Source of the DNA: Ectobius pallidus
Lineage: Eukaryota > Arthropoda > Insecta > Blattodea > Ectobiidae
Direction of reading: 5' to 3'
NCBI GenBank assembly: GCA_964059195.1
Contig: CAXKWD010000003.1
Coordinates: 20,070,606-20,134,605, forward strand
DNA: 64,000 bases
A model generated the notes under the pieces. It saw only the letters and a list, made by a program, of their open reading frames with translations. It did not search any database and had not been told where the DNA came from. The position numbers and the translations under genes were made by a program. This document shows, piece by piece, positions 47,430-59,200 of the stretch (positions within the stretch are counted from its first letter, which is position 1; the number at the start of each line of letters is the position of its first letter).

Positions 47430-47620
47430 CAACTGAGCTAGGCCGGAGTTTGAACTCCGGCCTAGCTCAGTTGGTAGAGCATTGGCACGAATAGCCAAAG
47501 GTCCTGGGTTCAAGTCCCAGTGTCGGAGGAATTTTTCTCCTATAATATTCTCATGTAATGTCCAACAGAGACAATAATCTATGGTTCATGAATGCTTATA
47601 TATCTATCTTGCATATACAA
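47430..47620 (+). repeat. SINE-A copy with inverted 5' snap-back
   Basis: The body has A box CTAGCTCAGTTGGTAGAGC, stem-loop TTGGC/GCCAA around ACGAATA, B box GGGTTCAAGTCCCAG and a 7-bp acceptor-like stem, making the best cloverleaf in the family (anticodon position GAA). C replaces the near-invariant T33 and a SINE tail follows, so it is not called a tRNA gene. Its first 21 bp are exactly inverted immediately upstream (47430-47450). Confidence 0.65.
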
Positions 47621-48023
47621 GTTTTCGTCCGTATATCACTTCAGGATTAAAATAGGTTTTTACCTAAAATCCGAAGTCTAGTGATAAGTAATAAATACAA
47701 CTCATTTAATCGTGTTCAAAAGGGCAGTGCTGTAAAATAATGTGTAAAAGAAACTTTATGTGAACAGTTAAGATCATACTGTATTATTATATTTTTATAT
47801 TTTCAGGTTAACTACTGTGATGCGTATGTACTTGTGAAGTAGTGCTGTTTATTCCTGCTGTACCAGTGATAACATACAAGAACCGCTGTGAGTTGTTGGA
47901 CGCATAATATAAACATTTTCAGGTACAAATTTTCAATTCATTAAGTAGAGTTTGTTGTAGTTTTGACTCGCTGAATCTGTGTTATAGACAGTTACTCATC
48001 AAAATGTTAAGTGAAGAATATCA

Positions 48024-48851
48024 GGGCCCTATTTCATAAAACTCTACAGGTGTGACAAATACGACAATTATGTAAAGTCTGACAAATTTGTCAATATGTC
48101 ACGACAATTGTATTTTTCATAAATATTACAACTTTTCCTTACATTACAGGCAAATTAATGTAAATTGTCAGACTAAAAGAACCCATTTCATAAACGCGAC
48201 AATTTTATGTCAAACCTAAAGATTACTTTAGTACACTGTAGATACGTGTCTCAGCATCGAATATGATACCTAAGCAATCGATTATTACTATCGAAAATAA
48301 TTGAATTATATTTCTCTTTTAATACAAAGTCACTGAAATTGAAAGTTAGCTTAATCCATTGCCTAAAAACACTGGGTGGTTTCATGTCTATTTCTTCACC
48401 ACTTTCACTACTACCAATATCACTACTACTAGTGTTCATTATTAACAAGACAATTTAGGAAGTTTATTAACAAAGTTTAAATCACAAGAAAGTTTGCCAA
48501 GTTATGCCACACATTTACATAACCTACTCTGTTGGTCTACATATGAAAGATTGCCTGTCACTTCTGTAATGACAATTCTACATTTTTTGTAAATTTGTAA
48601 ATATGTCAGCAAAAATTAATGTTTCATAAATGATAGGTATCCTAAGATTTGACATATTTGTCAGACTTTTACCTGTAAACTCAAAAGTTTTGAGAAACAA
48701 CAATATGTAAAATTGTCATACAAATCTACAAAATTGTCATGACATTTAAGTAAAGTTGTCAGCTTTTATGAAAAACACAATTGTCAAAATGTAAACCTGT
48801 AAGACAATTTTATGTCACCTGTAAAATTGTAACTTTTATGAAATAGGGCCC
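48024..48851. mobile_element. TIR element, about 828 bp
   Basis: GGGCCCTATTTCATAAAA at the left is exactly inverted at the right (18 bp). The interior repeats GACAATTTTATGTC-like words. A minus-strand frame of 65 codons (48251-48448) has no recognisable domain. Superfamily unassigned because no target duplication is clear. Confidence 0.6.
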
Positions 48852-49055
48852 AGGTGAGAAGATTTGTAGACTGTGGTAATGGTGAAGGTGTGGTCAAGTA
48901 GTATTTATGTTATGTTCTGTATGTCAAATATTTTTTATGAATTGTACTGTTAACATTTTATGAAAATTATTGTTAAATTCTAAAATATTTTTTCATGTCG
49001 TAGAAATTGTTACTATTGTTCAAGTTACCCACCTCCAGTTTATAAAAAAATATTA

Positions 49056-49801
49056 CAGTCAACCCTCGATATAGTGCCACTATCCGTTCTCTAATATTTA
49101 GTGGCACAAAGCAAGGGTGGCACTAAAACGAAATTTAGTTTTTAAAATAAAAACAGCATAATACAGTGCTGAATTAATTTACTGTACTGTACTATGAAAG
49201 AAAATTAAATACACGACACTTTATAGAGAACTTTAGCACAAAATAAAATACTGTACAGTAACTCAATTTATTACAGTATATGTCCAATGCTACAGTACAC
49301 ATAGAGGTTGAAAATCATGTGGGTCCTTGTAAGTGATTAATTGTAACTGAGTAACTGTAGTGTAGTGTTTAGACTGAATGGACGCTGGACTAAAAGAAGT
49401 GAAAGTTTGGAATGTCTCATTGTATGAAGGGCTCTTTCTACCTGGTCCACCCTCACGCCGGCTGTCTGTCAGACTTCTTAACTTAGCTTCCTCATTCCAC
49501 CGCACCACATTTACAGTTAGTGGCAGGGGAACACTCACTTCTTGAAAATACAGTACAGTATGTTTCTTAAATAATCTTCCTAACATTCACGCCAGTTTTG
49601 AAAGAATTTTGTAACTGAAAGAAAAATCACTGCTAGCTATATTTTGTAAAAATCTTGTCTTATATTCACTGGCCCTAAATGAATTGGATAGTAACGAGTT
49701 TTCGTATGTATTTTATATGGGAGAAGATCCGTTCACTCTAATTTATTGACACGATGCGAGGGTGGGGCTGTAAAGAGGGGTAGTATATCGAGAATTGACT
49801 G
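49056..49801. mobile_element. Tigger/pogo-like element remnant
   Basis: CAGTCAACCCTCGATATAGT at the left and TATCGAGAATTGACTG at the right form inverted ends, with TA on both sides (49054-49055, 49802-49803). CAGTCAA...CTCGATATA ends are typical of pogo-type elements. No intact transposase. Confidence 0.6.
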
Positions 49802-50045
49802 TACCGTACTAATACTACTGCTGAATTACTGCAATGATTATAAGTTCACTATAGGTTGAGCAAACTCCCGATTATTTTGTTTGCGGATTATCACTTTTTA
49901 ACCAAAAGGTAAGTGAAATACGAATGTAATCGGTGTAAGATTTTGAATTTCCTGAATTAAATTTTTAATTTCCCATACTTCATTTTGTCTTATTGTGCAT
50001 AGAGTATGTAACATGGCTTCTCTGGAAGCCAATTAACATTCTCTA

Positions 50046-50225
50046 CTAGCAGATCCCCATGGCTTCGCCCACGATAATTAATTAGAGGTTTAAAATTAAG
50101 AGCAAAATAATTAAAACATTACATTTATTAACACTTGCATGCGAAACGTTCATAGGCCTAAACTAAATGCATTATCAATAAGTTTTATTTTCTTGCATTC
50201 TTTTAAATTACACACATCTAACAAA
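50046..50225 (-). repeat. Helitron-like family B, 3'-end remnant
   Basis: On the minus strand ATTATCGTGGGCGAAGCC leads to ATGGGGATCTGCTAG and then T: the family B terminal hairpin and CTAG end in degenerate form. The other end is not visible. It lies directly beyond the stop codon of the M1 gene. Confidence 0.45.
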
Positions 50226-50228
50226 TTC

Positions 50229-53200
50229 TTACTTTCGTTTTTTAAAGCTTCTAATAATATGATTTAAATTAAAACGACGACTTCGTCTACCGATACTTGA
50301 AGTAAAATCTGCACTGTCATGGGATCTTGTTATAACGAATGATTCTATCTTCTCGTCCCTTACTATGCTCAGTTGTTGAATCCAGCGGATGATTGACTCC
50401 TTATACATCTTGGTCCACAACACATTAGCCAAGCCAGTTGTAACAGCATTGGTTCCAGCATCAAAAACCTCAGGTCCCAGCTTAAGACAGTTGTGATTGA
50501 TGAAAGTTTCTAACTGCAAACAACACCCAATTTTAGAAGTTTACAATAGTAAATTTGACATAACTTACGAGGGCTGGTCAATAAGTAAGGTCTCCAACTC
50601 TCTAGCAGAAGCTCACTGTGTGGACGGGAGATTTGCCACCACTGCCATGTCCCGCTATCGTCCCTTTTTCAAACGAGCCATTGCTGCAGCCGCTGAACCT
50701 TTTAGTGTCCGAGACAGAGCTGTTTGAAATGGATCTCCCAATTTCCGTCCCTGCCAAGTAATAAGTAAGGTCTCCAACACTCTAGCCCAAGCTCACAATG
50801 TCGGATGAGAGAGTTGACGCCACTGCCATGTCCCGTTATCCCCTCTCTTTCAAACGAGCCATAGCTGCAGCCGCTGCACCTTTAGTGTCCGAGATAGAGC
50901 TGTTTGAAATGGATCTCCCGATATCCGTCCCCGCAAAATGCATCCTCCGCGAACCCACCTCGCACAAACCTTATGGAACATCAATTTGTCACTCAAAATG
51001 GTCTGTATGGAACCTTTAGAAATGTCAGGAAGCAATAAACAAAGTTCACGAGTAGTGACATGTCGATCTTATTGCACCAATTCATCGACTTTTGCCACCA
51101 TCTCATCTGTGACGGCTGTTGTTGGTCTCCCACTTTGTTCTTCATCATGAATATTTGTCCGGCACTGTTTAAACTCACAAACCCATTTACGCACATTTTT
51201 TATGTCCATACATCCCTCTTCATAAACTTTGCAAAGCTGTCTGTGAATTTCAATCGGCGGAAGTTTTTTTGCAGTAAGAAACCGGAGTCCGCACTTGGCA
51301 GGGACGGAAATTGGGAGATCCTTTTCAAACAGCTCTTTCTCAGACACTAAAAGGTTCAGCGGCTGCAGCAATGGCTCGTTTGAAAGAGGGGAGATAGCAG
51401 GACATGGCAGTGGCGCCAAATCTCTTGTCTGACGTTGTGAGCTTGGCCTAGAGTGTTGGAGACCTTACTTATTGACCAACCCTCGTAACATGGAAATTAT
51501 TAGACTTTCCAAAAAGTACAACCTTTAAAAAGACTGTAAGACTTGTTGGAAATACATTTTCTACTATGTTGACTCCAGCATTTTTAATGTGCTTTCATTC
51601 ATGGTACACTGTTCTTCTACTTATTATATTCTATAAATTTAACCTGACGGAATTAAGGCCATAAGGCCTTCTCTACCAGCCTGGCAGGAGGAAATTAATT
51701 AATTACAAGAATTATACAACTTTCTGGTAGTTATAAAAGACTATTCAATTGATCTGAAAATATAAAAACTAAACAATATACAGTATGAAATGAAAATAAA
51801 TAAAATCAGGTAAACTGATGTAACAAAGTGCCAGAATGCTTTTGTTTAATCAGTGATAATCGCAATTATGATATGCAAAAAATAAGTTACTTTTTTAATC
51901 AAATTCCAAGTTAAGACCCAGACCAATACATTAAGGAGGGCTTACGGAAGAACAAAGGTCTAGTTTGATAAACATATGTGAAGGAAAATGTGGGTAATGT
52001 TAGTTGTCAAAGCTAACTGTATTGCAACTTCCAAAGCCGTATATGAACACTGTAAAACAATATGCTGCCATGAGAACTGATTTGTATTTGGTAAATTCTT
52101 TCTAATATATTACCATAAAATAGGCACTAAATTGGACATTACCCTGGTACCGGTTAACCGATTGGCCCATTATCAATAGGCTTCTTTCCATGGATCTTAT
52201 AAATGTATATACCAAGTTGCATAAAAATCCGATAATGCACATTCGAGTTATTATGTGTACAGACAGACAGATGGACAGACATATTCCCTTCCCTCACACA
52301 AGGGACGTACCATTCTGGCCCTTAATAAATAAATATAACATCACTGCGTTATCGTTTCATAACTCCTGAGTTAGGCAATGAGTTCCAGAAACGAATAGCT
52401 ATCACTGTTAAGGAATACAAGTAGTATATAATATATTACATGGGATTTTTTACAGTGAAGTGGTACTATAAATAATGTAGTATATGGTCAGTTGTTTAAA
52501 CTCAAACTTCACTTACTTGTTTCTTTTCAAGAATCATGATTTCAATCAGCCTCCTGATCATCCTCAGCTTGTGTCTGACACAAATTTGAGTTTAAACAAC
52601 CAACCATATACTACATTATTTATAATACAAGTAGTGTTAATTTCTGTCAAGAGACATGGATAGTAAGGCATCAAGTTCAGAAGTTACAATAGGTAATGAA
52701 AAGATAGCTAGGTGTTCAGGTATGCAGAATTCTATTTTAGGTAGTGAAACAGTAGAAATAACTTAGTTCTCGCAGGTGAAGTTATTTTATTGGTAGGATA
52801 ATGTGTTCATATCATGGATAATCAGGATCAGGCTAAATCATGACTATGCATGATTTTTTTTTTTTCCCATGATTTGAATTTTTTGTTTTATAGTAGAACC
52901 TCGTTCATTCTGTTCTGCAGTTATCTGGATTGCTTTTTCATTCAGTTTTGTTTATATTTATTTATTTAAATTTTTTGTTCTTTTTGCTTTGGACTGTCCT
53001 GAAGATTGATAATTATAGGCTAGGGATACATTCATTATTTAGAAACGGGAAGTAGGTCAGTCACTGGTCACATGTTTTGATAGCTGTGAGGAGATCTTCC
53101 CATCATGGGGTGTGTAGTAGTTTATTGCAATCTTAAAACCTAATAGCATTCGGGAGGTCCCAGGTTCAAATCCCATGGCCGGCCAATTTGACATGGGTTT

Positions 53201-56200
53201 TTTTTCCTTGGTTTCCACAGTCGTAAAGGCAACTGTCGCATTGGATATTTACATACCATGAATCATCCTCACCATTTCATCTTGTATCATATCCATTTAA
53301 ATTAATATCAGTTGAAATTTACTCCATAAAATACACTATTAGAAAATAATTGACAATTAATAGTTCCATGGCCTACCCTACTGTATAGACACAGATCCCA
53401 AACTCCTGATATAGCCTCACAGCTAAAAGAAGTATAAACACAGCTGAATTTAAAAAGAAAAAAGCAAACAACCTAATATAACTACATCACTACTACAGTG
53501 TGCCACATCTTGGGGTAATCATTTCTCTTCCTTTGTATTTACTTTGTTAAAAGTTCTAACAAATGCTTAATATTTTTCATGTAATGCAGTTACTTACTTC
53601 AGTTACCTGATGTTCTTCAGTGACTCTTTTCGTAATTACTTCAAAAAAATTCGCCATTATTTTATAATTGCCAAAACTGCAAAGGAGAAATAGATATTTA
53701 GAAAGTTTTCCTCTTACAGTAAACCCAGTTTTTAATAAACTCTAGGGCTAACTTTTTTATATAAATGGTTTTTTTTTTGTTAAATGTTTTGTTTGTCTCA
53801 AATGAACAAGCAAAAAAAACAAAAACTTAACAATTGTTCTTCAACACAAAGGGCAATGAAACACTACCAAAGGAAATTTTACTTAGAAATTGATAGCAAA
53901 TGATTTCCTTTCAGCTGAAAACTGACAATCTATTAGTATTTTTTTATTAATTGATAATTCAAATTTTTCAGCTTGGATTTATGGGAATATCAAACTATTG
54001 AGATTCTAAGTACGAGACCATACTGTATTATTGGGGTAATATTTTTAAATGCATTCCTTTGAAGCAGAATTCCTTAATTGCAGGAATCTCATACATTGTA
54101 CAGATACTTCAAATTTTATTTCATAAAAAGGAATATGTTATGAATAGAAATGAAAATGTTAAAGCATGGTTGCATTGTACGTAAATTTATTATATTATTC
54201 ATTTGAGACTTGCCGTTCGTAGATTCTTTTAAAATCCTTCATGAATTCCAAAGCAACAGGAAACCCTTCTGGATTACTTGCAACAGATTCAAAGATTCCA
54301 ATAGCATCTCTTCTTTCAACTGTAGGCGAGGGTTCAAAAATGTTCTGCAGATACCTGTCCCAAAAATGAACATTATTATTTATGTCAATTTCAATTTCAT
54401 TTTAGTATAAGAGTAGAACATATCAGTTTGATCCTTACTTTCTGAGTAATTCTTCATTTTTGCTGCAGCCCAGAGCTTTCAAAATTTCTTCTCTTTCTGT
54501 GTGAGCTGTTGTTGATGTGAACTGCTTCCACAGGAAATTCCACTCCACGTCACCACCTTCCTGTACTCCTGCGCTGTACACCACTTTTCTTAGATTAGGT
54601 GGAATTCTGTGAAAAAAAGGTATTTTTATTAATTCCCAGAATGGTACTTTTTAAGATTGTATTCTGAACGGGAAAGATGTCTGTCTGTCTGTATGTCCAT
54701 CTGTGTGTCTGTACGCATGATAACGCTAATAAGCTTTATCAGATTTCCATGAAACTTTGTATATGCATTTACAACGTCTGTGGGATGAAGCTTACTGATT
54801 TTAGACCAAATAGGTTGACTGGTACCGGAGTAATGCCCAATTAGGGGCCTAATTTGTGAAAATATTACATGAATTCATAAAATGCAATTTAATTCTCATG
54901 ACAATAATACTGTTTACAGTGTTCATATATGGCTTTGGAAGTTGCAATACAATGGGCTTTGACAAATAAAGTAAAATGGAAGAATGGAACTCTGATACAA
55001 CACACAATCTAAAACAAGGTGAAATTATATATAAAACGACGTAGTAGTGATTGTGTTCAAATTTTACTTTTGGAACCCTGTTTTTCAATACATCCCAATA
55101 TTGTTTTATCAACACATTATTAATCAGAAATCCTTAATCCATGCTTATTTTCAAAAATCAGTTTTATATCTAGCATGTGATTATTGCGATATCCATAAAT
55201 TCTTACGGCAAGCAATTCACATCTTTGTTTCACTCTTTTATTAATATGAATAACAATTGGTCTAAAATTTCTCCACTAGGTATTTTAATTTATATTTGTT
55301 TAAGGCTAAGAAGAGGTTAAAATACGTACGGATTTTCCTTTTCAAATTTTTTAAACATATTGAACATGTTTATTGCTTTTGCTATGCAATCTCTGTGACC
55401 AAGATGAGATGCCCATTCGGCTATTATAGCTCTATGCAGTTTGGTAATGTGGTCATCACTGGCCTTTTCCTCCATCCCAAGTTTCTCATACATCTTGTGC
55501 ACCAGTAACAGCATATAATCCTGAAAGAACACATAGGCTACACACCACTTTCTTGGTGGTTGAATTATAAAATGTGATTGTTATTACAAACACTGAAATC
55601 ATTTCTTGCACAGTTCTATATTTATCAGTAGTTACATCAGTATTATATTATAAGACCATTTCATAAACCTTAATAGAGGTGGAAGTGTGATATTTTTTAA
55701 ATCTTTGAGCCCTCTCAATGTTCTTCGAAAATTGGCGCCACTCTACACATACATTTTAGGGTGCATTTAAAATAGTATAGATTCTATTTTTTTAATAAAT
55801 AAAGGAACATACCCTAAAGATGTTATAGTCCTCTTCATGAGCTGTTAACCTGCTGTCTATAAACTGTAAACCTCTTGTAGCAGAGACCCATGGAATGTAA
55901 TCCTCTTCGTCATTGAGATACAGACACAATCCGAGAGCTAGTGAATAAGGTACTTTCCCAGATCTCGATAGATTCAGAACATCATCTACCAACTGGGCAC
56001 GATTCAAAACATGGACTTTCGTGTGATCATGCAGAAGACCTAGTGTGATTGTGTACCAACTTTCTTCATCGTAATTAACCCTGTAAAATCCTTCAAACAC
56101 ATCCAGAATTCTAAATTACACCCATTTATTTTTTGTCTTGAAGTCTACTGTTTACGGAACTACCAGTCTATTATGTACTTTTAAACATTAATTTTAGAGC

Positions 56201-59200
56201 TTATTTTTAAATTTTTGGTCCTCTTTTGTGGTTTTATTGAGTTTATTTTTGATTCCTAGATCCGATTTTTAGAGCTTAAAAATCCAGTCTGGTGATAATG
56301 TAGATAGTTTTATTGCCATTAAATATTAAAAAAAAAAAGGCATTGTGAAGTTCAATCTTTCTTGGAGTGAGGCTTTTCATTGGCAGAAATTGTTTATGTT
56401 AAAATAATCATCAAAACTGTAAACTGGATTATTCATAAGCCATACAAACAACAGAGACAATAATCTGTGTGGTTCATGAACACTTATATATCTATCTTGA
56501 ATGTTAACTGTACAATACAGTCACAAAAATCACTACTTAGTGTGCCTCACAGTACTGTATATGACATAACTTATCTGTCTGTAAGGTAGACCATAAGGGC
56601 AATTAGTCATAGGAGAGAGGTTCCATCTGGCGCTGTGATTTGAACTCCGGCTTAGCTCAGTTGGTAGACCATTGGCGCGAATAGCCAAAGGTCCTGGGTT
56701 CAAATCCCAGTGTCGGAGGAATTTTTCTCCTATAATTTTCTCACGCATGCTTATCGTCATTTTGTTTGGCACATATTTCTCCAGATTTCAAAATTGTGGA
56801 AATTAAGGAATTTCTTCTATGTAAAACTGTAAAAATATTTAAGAGGTATGCGTGCCCCCCAGAAAAAAAGCACTGATCGAATCCTTAGAACAAGCAGCTT
56901 CCTACCTGTTGCTTGATTGTTGAATATAACCCATTCATCCTTTTTCGCATCTATTTTTAATTTCTTGATATCTTCAGAAGGCAACAGCCATGTTTTGGCT
57001 GTTGTGGTGGAGAATCCCACAAGTCCAGTGCTTTGTACTGTCCAGTTTAATGGCACATACCACTTAACTTTTTCATCATCTTCATAATCTATCATGAATC
57101 TTTCCTGCAGACATTAGCATAACTTGTTAATATAACAAATGCAAATTATTGCTGGTGGAACTCACCAATCTCTGATTAGTTATATAACTTGTTAATTTTG
57201 GCATATATGTGGACTGACAGTTAAACGAATTTAACTCGTTATTAACAAAAAATCTAATTTATTCATCATTTTTATTCATCCTACCTGTTTCACTGTTATA
57301 TCCTTGTGTTCTCTTATAATACTTATGACAGGATAGCCGGGTTGTGTTATCCATTGCTTAAAGTACTGCGAAACATCATATCCGCTTGTCTTGGCCAGTT
57401 TCCTTTCTTCTTCTAGAGCATCAAAGAGATTCTGAGGTATCACATTCTTCCATTTGCTAGGATAAGACAGGAGAAAAATAACATAATTAACAGTGCAAGC
57501 TAAGCGAATGACTTAAGTTCAGTACCTTGCACAGTGGCTCAGATTACATTACAGCAAGACAAAATGGTGAATTATTTCCTCAACAATAAGCTTGAAATTT
57601 TACTTTCAATGAAAAGCTGAACAGTCATTGAGTGTATATCTAGAGCGCTGTTCACACCCCAGGAGAGTCCCTTAGTTTTAGTCCTCTTTCTGATGCTCAA
57701 TTGCATTTTTCATCTTTCTTTTGTATATTACAGTGCACGCTGCTTATTGTGATCACTTCGGGATGCAGCTAATCTGATAATATTAACCGATTGATAACAA
57801 TAGCCGAAGGAATTAAATGAAGGTTATTTATTCATAGATAAGAAAATATACTACAAAACAATTAAAAATATTTATTCATAACATAATACGTATCTGTGAA
57901 TCATTGAACCACTCATAGGCTAATACAGCTGTAAGCAACTACTTTTTCAATCTATACCCCATACTCAGTTAAAAATTACGAGTATTTTTGGAAGTCTATA
58001 CTGATCTGTGATGAACACTGCATAGCAAAACATCTTAACGCATGTCTGTTCAAGTCTTTTCATTTTACACTAGCCATCCCTGCATGTCAGCTCTGTTATC
58101 TTCATAAATCAAAAGCTGCAGTTTAACTGAGGTGTGTAACAGGGGCGGATCCACGGGGGGGGGGGGGGGGGGGGGGAAATGGGGGAAATTTCCCCCCCCC
58201 CCCAAAATTTGTAACATTAAGCACAAATTATTCAAAATTTACTAGAACATAACACAAATAATTACATTAAAGCAATGACATTCATTATTTTGAAATACCT
58301 TTGTAAGAAAATGCTGAAATGTTAATTTTGTTTTCAATTGTGTACTGGGAATAATTAATTTTTATGAGTAAAAACTTCCCTCTCTACCTTGGTTCCCCCC
58401 CCCCCAAAATGTCTCTCTGGATCCGCCCCTGTGTGTAACATGTTTTATTGCTTAAAAGAGAAAGTTAGGTAATGCCACCCCCTCGAACTGGTCATCTGTG
58501 AGCTGGGAACAGTTATTGCTACCTCCAGTACAACACAGTACAGTTGAATTAGAAACAAAACCCTTAAAAACGAAATTTTTAAATGACGTACAGTACTTGA
58601 AAATAAAGCCGCACAAAGGAAAATGTGATAACATAAAACAAATCTTTGGTCACAATAAGCAGCATTTTTTCAGTGTATCAGTTTTAATCTGTACGGGACT
58701 TCATAAAAGTGATAACATTATCTGCAATTACATTAGGCAGCGTTCACTGTATATTGAATGTTGTAAGCATGTATTGCAGGTATTGAAAAAAAGAGTGTTT
58801 TTTTATTTTTTAAGGATAAAATTTTAATACTTTAGCCAAATGTTTATTAAAACACGAAAGTATATGAATTCTTCCAAGAGAAGACGAAATCTTCTGACTG
58901 AAATCTCATTCTTATGCATTGTCTTAGTTCATGTTTATGAAAACCGATAACAGAAATAATATATATATTTTTGGTGTGTTTTACTCACTATGTATTTATG
59001 TAGCGCTGTATTCCTTTTTGAAATACTTGGGGTTTCATTATATGGCTGACCATCCTCAACACCGCTGCACCTGAAGGAATGTTAATAGTATTTTTTTATT
59101 TATTTAAATGATCTTTTTAAATATAAATAGGCCTACAAATACATTATGCATTAAAAATTGTAATAATATATACAAATTTCAGGTTAGAAAAAAGATTTAC

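Larger units (their letters stand above)
46935..48023 (+). other. Probable Myd88 3' UTR region
   Basis: After the stop, ATGTAAGTA at 46951 is a good donor and TTTTCAG ends at 47806, so a 3' UTR intron of about 850 bp is possible. It would contain a perfect 29-bp-arm hairpin (47200-47272) and a SINE-A copy. No clear AATAAA in a convincing setting. Inference only. Confidence 0.35.

Noticed and set aside
47455..47530. tRNA gene with anticodon GAA
   Set aside because: The cloverleaf is fair, but T33 is C and position 37 is T, other copies differ in the anticodon loop, and all share a long SINE tail.
49290..49586. 98-codon minus-strand frame as an extra M1 or other exon
   Set aside because: It lies wholly between the inverted ends of the Tigger-like element and downstream of the M1 stop codon; no family motif.
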